Shown here one piece after another: positions 49,584 to 63,529 of a DNA stretch of 64,000 bases. Position 1 is the stretch's first letter, and each line of letters begins with the position of its first letter. Position numbers and translations under genes: made by a program. The stretch is from Stereum hirsutum FP-91666 SS1 (taxonomy: Eukaryota; Basidiomycota; Agaricomycetes; Russulales; Stereaceae): positions 1,289,253 to 1,353,252 of the forward strand of contig NW_006763131.1 of NCBI RefSeq assembly GCF_000264905.1. The letters are read 5' to 3'. The notes under the pieces are model-generated. The model did no database searches, had not been told where the DNA came from, and was given only the letters and a program-made list of their open reading frames with translations.

Positions 49584-51176
49584 ATGTTGATCACCAAGAC
49601 TTTCCACGATGTGCCCTCTCAGCTGGATGCTAACGGCAGGCCTGTTCGCATCTTCGTGCTCGCACCCGACGTGCCCAACTACCCTCAGGCGAAGTTCCCG
49701 GGTAGGTCGTCCGCCAGGTCTGCTTGCTCCCAGCGATCTGATCAAATCAACGTATACGCGAATAGGTGTCGTCGTCTTCAGGTAATCCTATCAGTGTACG
49801 ATGGCTGCTTGATAGGAGCTCATCATAATTTTTGTAGTGAGATCTATCAGGTCACTGGCCCTGTAGAACGTTTCGCTGGTCAGATCGCCAGCCAGGGATA
49901 TGTCGTCGGTCGGTCGACCTCTTAACATGCATAGGCGCGGAGTAAGTACTCACCTGAAATTTGTGATCCAGCTTGCCCATCGGTCTATCACGAGTTCCAA
50001 GGGCCAGAGGCACTCCCTTACGATACCGAAGGTATGCTCAACAACCACGCCACACCACACTCTTGGTCTTTGCTAAAGGCACAATTTTTATAGGTACTGA
50101 CAGGGGCAACAGGTTCAAAGTAAGCGCTCTGCACTGCCCAAAGGGTGCTTTCATTGACGCTCAACACTTTCCACAGATCGAAAAGGAAGTAGCTGCCTAC
50201 GACGAGGTAAGTCTCCTATCTTTTGGGCCACATCGCCATCATGACCTATCCAAGTGCTGATGATCCCGCCGCTTGCATGTGTAGGATGCCAAATTGGCCA
50301 TTGACCTTCTCAGCTCCCTGCCAAACTGCAATGGCCGCATCGCTTGTGAGCCATCGCCCTTCTCACCGTGGTCGTGACTGGGTATTCTGAATCCGAATCT
50401 GTTTTCCCCCGACTTTCTTCAGCCACCGGCATGTGTCTTGGTGGACATCTCGTAAGTCTCACCTCTTCTCCCCTTTAGACTTCATAATCTAACCATAGAT
50501 CTCTCCAGGCTTTCCGCGTGAGCAATTATCGTTTCCATACTTCCCTCGTCATTTTCTGACGATCAATTGCACAAGACAGGCCGCCTTTGACCCCCGCGTC
50601 CTCTCCTCCTTCTGCTTCTTCGCCACCGACATTCACAGCGCCACCCTCGGTAAGGGCAAAACCGACAACACCCTTCAGCGCGTTATTGCTGGCGATCTCA
50701 AGGGTAAAGGCGAGATTGTGGTATGTATACGTTCTTGCTTTCCCCGTCTGGTTCCACCATGAACTGACCGTGTTCCCTCGCAGATGGTCTTCGGCAAACA
50801 GGTACATTCGTTTCGCTGACCATTACAGCTTATTGGTGTTAACGATGGCTGCTGATACAGGACACTCACGTCCCCCGCGAAGGACGCGACTTTATCCGCA
50901 AGACCCTCGAAGACGCCAACGTCCCCCTCTCCGTACGCATCGTCACCCCTCACCCCTTCCTCCTCCCCCTCCCTCGCTGACCCCCCACCCTTCCCACAGT
51001 TCCTCGAAGTCCAAGCCCAACACGCCTTCGTCCGCGACGAATCCTCCAAGGGCCGCTGGGACGCCGCCCTCACCCGCACCCTCTTCGGTTTCCTGCTCGA
51101 AGTCTTCGAGCGCACCGTCGGGAGGGACATGGGTCCTCGCGTCGACGATGGGAAAGAGATCGAGCACGTCTGTTAG
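49584..51176 (+). CDS. Dienelactone hydrolase family protein
   Basis: Alpha/beta hydrolase with a Cys-Asp-His triad, as in enzymes opening dienelactone in aromatic catabolism; the fungal substrate is unknown. Thirteen exons within 1.6 kb: 49584-49701, 49766-49781, 49838-49908, 49972-50031, 50094-50119, 50177-50206, 50285-50345, 50423-50451, 50509-50517, 50580-50720, 50784-50801, 50861-50932, 51000-51176; 828 nt, 275 aa. The nucleophile is Cys132 in TGMCLGGH, the acid Asp194 in GKQDTHVP, and the base His225 in QAQHAF. Exon 9 has 9 nt (Ala-Phe-Arg) and exon 11 has 18 nt. Both are needed for the conserved GGHLAFRAAFDPRV and VMVFGKQD runs. Confidence 0.92.
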
Positions 51177-51857
51177 ACGGCGCGAGTGAGGCGCCGTTAA
51201 ACGACGCTCAATGTGCAGATGGGATGGTATGGTATGACTTGCTGGTAGATGGGGAGCTAGAAGTAAATGGTATTTCTGACAGGGGCAGGAATGGATGTTG
51301 TAAACGCTTCGAATGTATGTACACGTCGACACGATGTATCCATAGATTGTTGTGCCAAATATTGTCAACGAACTCGCCCAAGTCAAGGACGACCACGACA
51401 GCCGTCCATTTAGTTGGTTGTGAAAGTTTTCTAACGGCCGACTTAGGCGTAGGGCGGACGATCGTACGTCCGCAACTCCCTCTGTAAGATCTCCACCCGA
51501 CGGATGACGACGGCGGAACGAACACGACGAAGGAGTGGACTCGAGTCAATATTTCACACCATGAAATTGTCCGATAACAATCACACCATAAAATGAGACG
51601 ACTGCAACAACAACAACATTATCATTCTTCATCCACCGTCGAGAAAAGCGTGACAACCCCCGTGAACTATCGATACAACCGCCAAGCCACCTGGGATGAC
51701 CCAGCGTCGTAATCGTAATGATCGTGTACAAGTTGATGATGACAGTGAAACATGCGAGGTATGCGGATCGCGAGCAAGAGAGAACGAGAAAAAAGTAACA
51801 CAGATGATGGTAAGACAAAAGACAAAGGGAAACGTAAGGATGGTTCTACATCTATGT

Positions 51858-53710
<1,853 letters not shown>

Positions 53711-54786
53711 TTTTTAGTCTGCAAATCGGAGAGACGGGAGGGATCAGTAAGAGCTCGATGTGCGCAGACTGGTAGGCAATAGGAGGCAAGACAGGCCCTC
53801 GAGAAGAGACTGCAGAAGATCGAGCCCCAGAGTCATCTATTCGAGACGCTTGCCATCCACCAGGTTCGATGCCTCCGTCGACGAGAAAAACAGATCTGAA
53901 GGGTGCGTAGGATGGCGTACTCACTGTTGAAAGTAACGAAAGAGAGTAGGTGAGAGGGGAAGGGAGAGAGAGGCAGGGGGGTGTAGAGAACGCGGAGGGA
54001 GGGCGAGCGCCAGCCTCGGCTTTGATATACGCGCGGAAACCGAAATTTTATCTTGATCGACCCTCATCGATGCAAGATCCGATAACACGCTGACTCCAGC
54101 TCCAACGCGCCGGCTCCCTCGAAATCTCCCTCTCGGCAAGCGTAATTTTCGCTTTGACTGCCGCCCTTGACCGTCGCGGTCGCTCTCACTGGTCCAGTCT
54201 CTTGTGCATGAAATTTATTTCGTTCGAACTCAGACCTCGCATACGCTACAAAATAAGTATGATGTTACAGACTAGACGACGAGACACAATATCACACCCA
54301 TTTTCTACTCTACACATAACAGGCATGACCAAGAAGCGAGAGCGAAAGGCGTGGAGGCTAAGAGGTGGGTGGCAGGGCCGCATGCCCGCGATGGTGAACG
54401 ATAACACGTCCGCCATCGTCGAAGCTGGCGGTGACTTGAAGGTTAAGGGTAATTGTGAGATGATAAAATATACACGTATGTAATTGAATAAAGAGAGAAC
54501 AAAATGAATGCAAGAGGAAAAAACGAGCAGGGGGGAACGAGAAAAACAGAGCGAAAACAGTCGATTAACTGGAGGATCCACATCGGAACTTGGAATCGCC
54601 CGTGTGTGCTAGAAAATTGTTTCTGCAGAAAAATGGAGAGATTAGAACCGGACTCCACTTCAAGGCATAGATCGATACGGAAGTAGAGCTTACGTTTTGA
54701 GGAGCCAGGCTGGGCTGTTGTGGGCCACCTCGTCTGCATACTACATACGTCTCAATCCTTTCCGGATCCGTGTGATAGATAGTTCT

Positions 54787-56827
54787 CTATCTCCCCCAAC
54801 CACCAATGCCTGCGAGGAATCGGCTCTGCATGATTTTATCGAATGACGGACGTTCATCAACCTGAACCTGCAGACATTCACGGACGAGAGCAGCGGCATC
54901 ACCCAGTGCTCCTCCCCCGTCAGACTCCTCGCCATCCGTCTCGTGCTCTTCGCCACAACGGTCATCGAGGGCAATCGACGCGTTGCTGAAGGGTGATTCG
55001 AGACCAGTCTGTGCGTCCGAGGCGGTCGTGAAAGGACACTCCCCGACCAACATCACATAGGCCACAACTCCGAAGGCCCAGACGTCCTGAGGCTTGCCTT
55101 CGTACCGCTCTCCGCGCAGAATCTCGGGTCCAGCGTAGTCCAAGCTGTGTGCGAGAAGTTCAGTACGCTGAGCGGCGCAAAGGCATAAAAAAAATCCTCA
55201 CGTTCCACTGAAGGTATCCCAACCACCTTTCTTGACGAGACCAGAACTGCCGAAGTCGATCAATATGCACCTGCCATTCGGCCCCAGGACGATGTTCTCA
55301 TCCTTGATATCGCGATGTACTGTGTGAAAATACAGATCATCTGTCAAGTGTTCGCAAATTACCAGTATAGAAGTTTCCCTACCGATACCCCGTGCATGGA
55401 GGAAACTCATCGCATCCGCTATCTGGCCGAGATAGGTCCTGATGAGATTCGGAGGGAGACCTTCAGGATAGCTCTCCACGAGATCGAAGAGGTCTGATGG
55501 TGGGATCGGCTGGTTTGGCAAGGGTTCCGGAATAGTCGAAGGTAAGATGAGGTAGTAGTAATGATTATCCTCGAAGAAATCGAGCAAGGGACAGATGTTC
55601 GGGTGACCCTTCACGACTTTGCCTTCGACCCATTCAAAGTCGGAAGAGCCGACCGCGGACGCAGGCGAAGGTGAACGAGAGAGAGGGGAGGCAATTGGAG
55701 TGTGGGGTTTCGTGAACCGTGCTGGATCCCAGGGACGGCGTGCAGGGAGAACATAGGACGTATTAGAAACGGCAGACATAACGTATATCTCGATGGGAAT
55801 AGTCCCATGTTTCGGGTGCTTTTTCCAGCAATCGGCGAGGATGCGTGACTTGATAACTTGTTTGATGACCAGAGGCGGCTAACGAAACATTTAGCATATG
55901 GATCAAAGGAAATAGAGACCCCAGTGAGGCACTAGACATAGCTCTCACCCCCAGTGTTCCATCTTCCTGCATCTCCCTCGCTTTCTTCACAAGACCATAA
56001 GCACCTCTACCGAGCTCGCCCTGAATGACAAACTCCGATATACTTCGCTCGCTGCCGTCAGCAGCGGGACCAGGCAGCGGTGAGGGTGCTCGGCTCGGTT
56101 CTGCAGGCGTAGGTGGACCAGTGCTAGCCGCGACGCTGAGCAAGCTGGCAGAGCTTCCGGTGCGGACGAGCTTCTGCACGGCCACCGTGGGAGGCGCTGG
56201 GTGCTCTAGAGGCGCGATGGAGACACGACCAGCGATGAGAGAGACACGCTGCTGCGATGAGCGGCGCGTTGGTCGAGGTGACGTGGGCGAACGAGCAGGT
56301 AGTGGGGGTCTACTGCTGGCGAAATATCCGAGAGCTGGACTGGTGGGCGTATGGGGGCGGGAGGAGAAGGTGGGATAAGTGAAGGTGGGGGATGCAGATG
56401 GAGAAAGCGATAGCGGATCTGTAGTAAACTTTGCGGTGTGAGAAGTGGTGAGGATGTGTTGCGGGGTTGAGGGGGTGATCATGGTGGTAGGATATATCGG
56501 TAAGGGCGAGGATAGCAAGGGCTTCGAAAGCGAAGACGAGGACGCGGCGGCGGGTTCCAATGTGGCAGGTGCAGATTGGAATTGAGCGTGGTTCGAGTGC
56601 GCTCTCGGTGCCTGCTCGGCGGGCTCGTCGTCCTCTGGAAAATCGAAATGATGGTTTTCCTTCGCCTTATCCTGTTTTCTCGACCAGTCGTAGCCTCCTC
56701 CGATAGAAGTCACACCCCAGCTGTTCCCGACACTGGTGCCTCGATTTAATCGCGGTTTGCCGGACGGTGTGAACCAGTCGTCGTCTTCAAAAGTGATGTC
56801 CAGTGCAGGTGCCGCTAAGAGGGACAT
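54787..56827 (-). CDS. Ser/Thr protein kinase, PAS-kinase (Psk) type catalytic domain
   Basis: Four exons (56827-55949, 55878-55383, 55319-55202, 55144-54787) give 1,851 nt and 616 aa. Residues 1-265 are disordered and Ser/Pro-rich. The kinase domain has the glycine loop GRGAYG (273-278), catalytic Lys299 in VIKQVIK, HRDIKDEN (460-467) and DFGS (480-483). The insert SRILADCWKKHPKHGTIPIE and YEGKPQDVWAFGVVAY match PAS kinases (human PASK, yeast Psk1/Psk2), nutrient sensors of carbon and glycogen flux. No PAS domain is evident in the N-terminal half. The C-lobe has an acidic insert (EEHETDGEESDGGG). Confidence 0.88.
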
Positions 56828-58104
56828 GGGGCAGTGAATTAAGAAAGGAAGAGTATATGCTGGTAGATGGAAAGAGAAAGAGAAATGGTTGTGAAAGAGG
56901 AAACGAGTGTGAACGAAAGGGGGCGGTGGAGTGAGACACAATTTCGCCCGCCACTCGGCCCATCGGAACCAGCGCTCGTCACGTTCCTTGCTTTCTTCCG
57001 CTCACCCCCAACATCGATCCCATCCGCGCCCGACTCTCCTCTCGGTCTTTCCGCTGTACACATCTCTCAGACCGCCTCAACAAAGTCCCATTTTTTCCTG
57101 ATTTTTTGACCTTGCAGAGGCAGCTCAGCAGCCGGAACGTGCGACCCCGACAGTATCGGCGCAGCTGATCACTACAAATGAACTCCGTCCTGTATACATA
57201 ACGGTCGACTTGGGAGCTTGGCTGCGAAACATCCTCAGTCGCTGCGTCGCAGACATTCAGCATGCTCGAGCTCCGTTCTCTTCAGCACATTCCTAACTGC
57301 GAGCTCGCTGCGACATCCTTTCCTCCTATTTCGGACTTCTTCCTTCCGTACTCCGTTCGACGATGGCATCGATGCTCTGCTATATTTGGACCCCTCTCTG
57401 CTTCCCGTTCTTTCTCCCAGACTCCGGACATCATGGGATTGACTCTTCCCAAACCCGTGCTGTCATTCTACATTATTCCCATACTTACGTGCTCATACGA
57501 TCTCATACGATCCTTCATACGATCCTTCAACTCATCTGACACAAGTGGCGCATACAATAGTCGCACGTGTCCTTGGGATTTGGTCTCCTGTCCTACATAT
57601 CCTCCTATGATATGCAGAGTCGCCCGTTTCACCATAGGTCATCGACGTGTATCAATCGATGGCTCGACGGAATCGCAAGACAAAGAGGTTCGAGGCCTTC
57701 CAGCAAGTTCTCCGTCATTTTTGTCCTTCGCACTGTTGGTCCAAGTCGCGCCCTCTCGCATAAGTGATACTCACCATCAGTGTCCTCGTATTACCGTTCA
57801 CATACTTGGCAAGGATGTACGCGGCAATTACCTCCCCCGTCAACTCATGCCGTTGGTTTTCGTACATAGCAGTGTCGAACGTGATTGATTGTCATCACTG
57901 TAGAGGTCTATAGTGTCCAACCTCCCATGGACCCGTTGTGAAGTCTATAAATAAGTCTGAAAGCGCGCTGCGAACGATATTTTTATCGACTCCATTTCAT
58001 ATATCCTGTATTTCGAGGAGAAGAAAGTAGACGCGACGCTGCGATAACAAATCCGGGACAATGCAGGCCGGGCTACGCAGCGGACCCATTAGATAGACAC
58101 TCTG
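56828..58104. other. Upstream region of the kinase, no gene
   Basis: Promoter side of the kinase gene and spacer. A small tandem repeat (three CATACGATC units, about 57.49-57.53 kb) is present. The open frame at 57262-57888 (+) lacks domain signature. Confidence 0.4.
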
Positions 58105-58463
58105 CTAAATGCCTTGCCATTGATCGAACTTAAAGCAAAGACGATTCCACGGCACTGAAGATGACAAGGGTTTTATACCAAGAGCCGTCTGGGTAACTGT
58201 GTCCTTGCGCATCTCACACCATGCCATGTTTTCGTCCACACGAACAGGCCCAGTTCCGCCCCAGATCATCTCTTCATTTTCAACCCAGAATTGAGAGCGA
58301 ACAATAACATACAGTCGGCGTGAGGCATATGTCATGATTTGTCGGCATATGTATGGAGACGAAGTCTTACATGGGGTGGGTCGATGGGTCGGAGTGCAGC
58401 CGCGGGCAAGCCAGAGGTGAAAAGAAAGCAAAGTAGCAAGGGGTAGCAAAATGGAGATGACAT
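58105..58463 (-). CDS. Possible small secreted protein (doubtful)
   Basis: Starting 21 bp after the RPL32 stop, ATG at 58463 opens a hydrophobic leader (MSSPFCYPLLLCFLFTSG) that would be a signal peptide. An intron (GTAAGA..AG, about 100 nt) could join it in phase to MIWGGTGPVRVDENMAWCEM and the end at 58105, giving about 85 aa. The position inside the expected RPL32 3' untranslated region speaks against a separate gene. No homologue recognised. Confidence 0.2.
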
Positions 58464-58483
58464 CGCAGAAAGTAAAAGTAAAT

Positions 58484-59093
58484 TTACTCCTCCGACCGCA
58501 GACGAGCTGCGGGGTTGGTCACCTTCAGACCGAGAACCTTCGCCCTATACGTCCAGAAACAGGAAAAGTGAGAAAGATGAAAATGTGTGTGAGCGAAAGC
58601 AGACGCACCGCTCAAGAATCGAAGCCCGGTTCCTGCTGCTAACGTTGTGCGCAATCTCGGCGGCGTAGCTTTTGTTGTGCATTAACAAGAGGTCGACCTC
58701 ACGGACGTTGTTCACGAGGAACTTCTTCAGGCCATTGGGAAGAAGGTGGCGGGTCTTCTTGTTGCTACCATAACCGATCTGCATGGTTCCAAGTCAAACG
58801 CGAGACGAGATTCAGGGTAAGTCGCCTGGCATACGAGGCTGAGATGTATGTGAAGAAACGCACCGATGGCATGGGCAGTTGGCCCTTGAAGCGACGCCTG
58901 ACCCTGTTATCAATACCCTTGGGTTTTCTCCAGGCCTCCTTCACACCATGGTAGCGATCCGACTGGTGGCGCCTATTGTGATTGACAGAGAAAGTGATGC
59001 GTGAGCGGGTGAGTCTAGATGTTTAGTGCTGGTCACAAGTACGCACTTGAAGGGCTTCGTGCGCTTTTTGACAATGGGGGTCTTGACGGCCAT
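58484..59093 (-). CDS. RPL32: 60S ribosomal protein L32 (eL32)
   Basis: Large-subunit ribosomal protein. Exons 59093-59047, 58972-58864, 58778-58609 and 58544-58484 total 387 nt and 128 aa. The sequence starts [20 protein letters not shown], continues with [35 protein letters not shown] and [16 protein letters not shown], and ends PAARLRSEE, as in other fungal eL32 proteins. A telomere-like CCCTAA cluster lies about 310 bp upstream of the ATG. Confidence 0.95.
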
Positions 59094-59404
59094 GGCGGTC
59101 TATAAGATCAAAGTTCCAATGCAGCAGAAGTAGTCAGCGAGACCGTCGAACGCAAGGAATCCAGCCAGCCAGCCAAACATCATCCGTCCGCCCGTCCTGT
59201 CATCCAACCGTCCAATCATGCATCCACCGCCTCCGATCCTCTGTTCTCCCTCTCGACCAACCCTACGACCTCCGGACGAGCGATACGGATGCCTGGCATG
59301 AAACGAAACAGCATAGAGACGAATACTCACAGTATTGAGGAGCCGGTGTTCGTTGGTGGAGGCGGCGGCGGCGAAATTCGAGTGCTTGGAATCGCCGTTG
59401 TGGG

Positions 59405-59420
59405 AACCCTAACCTAACCC
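59405..59420 (+). promoter_or_regulatory. Telomere-like AACCCTAACCTAACCC upstream of RPL32
   Basis: Contains AACCCTAA, an exact ARCCCTAA box, plus a second degenerate unit. In several yeasts Tbf1 binds this sequence in ribosomal-protein and snoRNA promoters. Confidence 0.45.
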
Positions 59421-60552
59421 TTCGCATTTCACTCCGGCAACACGCGCTCTCAAGTTCGAGATCACCGTACGCGTCACCTCAAGGAACATCTCTTTCTCTC
59501 TCATTATTGCTTCCTTCAGTCTATGGGTACAGTATTCTATGCTTTCACAGTTCATACGATAGCTCGACAATTAAGCTTGCTGCTTTGCCCTCGCACTGCA
59601 CTGTTACCTCTGACGTCTATCTTTTCCGGTGGTCTTCGTCCGACTGCAATGCTCTCCTCGGACTCGGAGCTCAGGCTATGAGACACATTTCATGCCACCT
59701 ATTTCCGGAGTGTCTCTCAATATATCGACCTAACGAATCAAGTAGCGAAACAGTTTCATTAAAATCCAGTGCAATATGTCTTGCACTCTAGTAGCGACTC
59801 CTTCCGCAGAGTGCGTTGTAGTAAGCATTAAACTGCGCCACACCAGTACCGATCGCCACGCACGCTCAGTACGACTAGGACCGTTCCATGCTTTCAATGA
59901 TCTATGTCTTCCCGGACGTCCATCACCGTCTCCACCATGAGCATCGGTAAGCATCAATCGCTCTTCCCGCCGTGTCATCCTAACAACAGGCGAAGTTCGG
60001 CCCTTGCAGGCCCAACTGGCGGCATGAACGTCAGCTTTTGCCAACTGTCTCAGTTGCGCGTCCATGGCATAGCTGATTAACGGACTTCTCCCCAAGTTCC
60101 GTCGACAAGCTACACGGAAACATTGTGGCTAATGTTGTACGTCATCACTATCGGTGAAGGCGTCAACCGCCTCGTTCTGATGATACAGTCGTCTGCTATT
60201 GTTTTAAGAAGAATACTGTCCAGTTCTTGCTCAAATATCTTTGTAGTCAGCAGTTGCGAATTTCACTGTGGTATCGAACAGTTGAACCGCAAGTGGTATT
60301 ACCAATAACGGTTCTTCGACTTCACAACAACTCTCGTTACCTGCTCCCCATAAAGCTCATCCTGAGTCCAACCTTTGGTTTGATGTCCTTGATGACACTT
60401 TGGGGAGTTGTAGCACTTGAGCAGCGAGACAAGTTACAGAAACCACATCCCACACGACCTGTGTCATGGCTATATAGGCCCGATATGCCAGACCTTCCAT
60501 CCTAGACTCTGTTACTACTTCCCGGCCTCTTCTCAGATACCCTTCTCTCGTG
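59421..60552. other. Intergenic region, no supported gene
   Basis: Spacer between the divergent RPL32 and membrane-protein genes. An open frame of 121 codons (59730-60095, -) shows no domain. Confidence 0.4.
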
Positions 60553-62352
60553 ATGGTCAACTGGAAAGATCCATCTAACATCCTCGCCGAACACCGTGCG
60601 TCCTGCTTGCTCGAGCGTAACGAACGCTTGCTGACGTATTAATCATACTCACAGAGGTGGTCATCAAGCTTTACCACTTTTTATGCGGCGTATACATGTA
60701 TGTGTCTTCCTCCTCAACCGAGGCTTTTAGGTCACTGACTTCAATGCAGATGGGACTACGTGGTCACTTTATCATTTGGTTGGCGGCTAATGAAAAGTCC
60801 ACGAGCTCGCAAGCCTGCACCGGTTGTCAGTACATCTTATTCAGGCTGAGTGGCTTCACCGAGCTTTCATCTTACCGCCTTCTTAGATGTATTTCATGTG
60901 CCGAGGGCTGGCTCTCGGCGCAGTGGTCACCATACTCATAACGGATAATGTGCCCAAAGAATATAATTGTCAAGTGAAGTAGCCAATACACGCTAGACCG
61001 CCCTATCTGAGCCTAATTGTATCCTCACAGGCAGCTATCACTGTCGCTGTAGTCAGTCTATATCAGTTTGTTACATTCTACCCAGGTCTGACGCATGCTA
61101 ACCACTTCACAATCTAGACGTTGGCATACCTTGCATTGGCTTGTGCACAAGCTCTGATCGTTCTACGAGGGTTTGTCTTTATATTTCATAGCTTCCCTAA
61201 CACCATCACGATTAACACCGCACTTGCTGCCTCTAGCATCGCTGTCTGGCTACACCACATCCCCGTATCTGTGTTGCTTGTCGCCATCTGGCTATTAGAC
61301 TGCGGGTGGCAACTTTACAGCCTTATCGCGGTTGCGGTACGTCGGATGTCCGGAGTTTGACCAAGCAGGCCCAGATATTTATTATCGTGTCCCAGCGCTC
61401 AAAACGAAACATCGTCAATGGGGCCTGTACCAGCCCTTGGTATAAGACTGACGCTAGCCGAAACACGGTAATCGTCGGACTGTCTACCGACTTTGCTCTT
61501 CTATGCTTTGTTCTCGCTGGTGTGCTACGGATGAAGTATTCAGGCTGCCTCTGGAAGAGAATTCTCGAGCAGGTGAGCATACAGAGAATAATCTAGTAGG
61601 GTTCACATTGCCTTATCATTCCTCTTTTCTAGGGGATTGTATGGATTGTGGTCGCAGCTCTAGCGGGACTCCCTGCGGCGGTATGTATTTGAAGACGCTC
61701 CTCACCGATCAATCAAACCTGACTCCACTGCCGTTCATTATCTTCTTCAGATTTTTCTGGAATTAGATCTCAATGGTTCGTGGCATGAGTTCGTCCCGGG
61801 AAACCGCACGCAACTGATGACACGAATATGCATCGAAATAGAGCCTATGGATTCCGTGCGTTCACATCAATACTCGTTCAACGCGATTGCGGCTCTCTGT
61901 TTCGTGGGTTCAACTAACATCTATCAATGTATAGATGTTCGTCCTCTTCAATAGTGAGTGGCATGTTTTTTTTGCCAATAACGAATCACCGCATCTTTCT
62001 CACATTGCCCACAGTCGTCACTATGTAAGGCCGAACATTCCACTTTATTCACCTCTATCTCAACAACGTTGCTCCCCCGGCCACCTCACAGAATCATCTG
62101 CTCTACTCGAATGTATCAAAACCTGTCGGACTACGCGTACGTTCCATCATCGTATACATATTTCGCTGAGGGGATACTGCTCACGCTGCACCGCAATGAT
62201 TCTTCAGTGAAAAGTCTCACGATGCAGAACCATTCAGTACACTGGTTTTTCCAAGCGGGCACGAACAGGTGGACGTTGAACAGAATTCCGCGGGCATACA
62301 CAATGCTCCTCTGGGTCTTGAGACTTCCGACATTGACGGGTCAGCACTGTGA
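60553..62352 (+). CDS. Fungal multi-TM integral membrane protein, unknown function
   Basis: Heavily spliced gene (about 14 exons) for a polytopic membrane protein of roughly 280 aa, of a family expanded in basidiomycetes. Characteristic pieces, in order: MVNWKDPSNILAEH, KLYHFLCGVYIWDYVVTLSF, YFMCRGLALGAVVTILI, LAYLALACAQALIVLRG, TDFALLCFVLAGVLR, LWKRILEQ followed by GIVWIVVAALAGLPAA, and ICSTRMYQNLSDYA near the last helix. About seven hydrophobic helices. The short exon 61842-61855 (14 nt, EPMDS) and the 19-nt exon 61935-61953 restore the conserved LNEPMDSMFVLFN segment. The C-terminal tail is acidic and ends at 62352. Some internal splice sites are uncertain. Function unknown. Confidence 0.7.
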
Positions 62353-63529
62353 TATCGTCGCTCATCTCGTATTCATGTATCCCGCGATTGAACACAGACT
62401 TCCCGTCATCACTCGATAATAATACTACCAGGCGACGTGTATGAGTATCTGATAGTTCAAATAAAGAGACATACGTGGTTCACCTTATCGAAGGTCGGTT
62501 TCTGCCTGTGACAAGCTGGACTTGTCTCCAACACGGGCAAATTCAACGACTCGCTTAGTTACAGTATGCAGGATAGGCGCCAAATAGTAGCTCCCCTAGG
62601 CTTAGCCGTTCACTTGATCTTGCTCTGCCGAGAATTGGAAGCAAGAACTAGATCTAGCGGGAAGGATAGAAGTACGACTTCCGATTCTCTTACAGGCCCA
62701 GATAACAATAGTACTCCTTTGCGCTTTGCGGCGCTTGATTGAGCGGGTGTGGACTGATGTTGTCCCCGTTCGACGATGCAGACCTTTCCTTTCTTTATGC
62801 GTAACTTTGAGATGCGAGGGATTCTAATTTTAGTGGCATACCATCTATCTATCCAGTAACCACATGGAGTTCGGCAAGTTAGGAAGTTTACGATGGGCCA
62901 CATCATTTACACGTGCCAGATGTGTTCTACAAGTTGCGGCGCAATATCATGTCATGGTTCTGTCCCGAGCTCCAAATGGTACTGTTCATAATCTGACATA
63001 TTTTGAGCTCTGAGAGTACCACACCGGCAGGAGGTATTTCTGCGTACCACAGCATAAAGCGCTCATTCATCATCAAGATGTTCTCCCGCCGCGATCGCCA
63101 CGAGTGAGATCAAAGTGAGATGCAGTACCAATGAGAGCGGAGCGTAGACATTTCCCTCGACTATATGGCCAAGTATGTGGTAAAACCATGCCCTCCTTTT
63201 ACTGGCCACCGTTGAGATTATTCGAAAGACAGTACTTCGGCTGGTACTTAAGTAGGATTGAAAGCCCGGCCTGGGAGTGTGGCACTGGTGAGGTACTGCG
63301 TCACCGGTACAGTACCGATCAATTGGCCATGGCTTGTTCGGAGCCGTGCCTGTGGCGCCAAGCGTCTCACCCTTTGAAATGTGTTACATATATCACCGCC
63401 TGGTCGCAGTCCTCTCTCGGCCTCCTTCTCCTTCCCTCCCTTCCATCTCTACCTTTCGCTCTTCCCTTCATCTCGCTTTCTATGCTTTGTTGCTATTTGT
63501 GACGTGCATAGCAATAGCGTAAACCCATA
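62353..63529. other. Intergenic region upstream of the copper-fist gene
   Basis: No supported gene. The last 100 bp before the ATG are C/T-rich (63.41-63.48 kb), as in fungal leaders. Confidence 0.4.

Noticed and set aside
57262..57888. 208-codon frame upstream of the kinase
   Set aside because: No motif, no splice structure, and short tandem repeats inside.
59730..60095. 121-codon minus frame between RPL32 and the membrane protein
   Set aside because: No family signature and no gene-like splice context.
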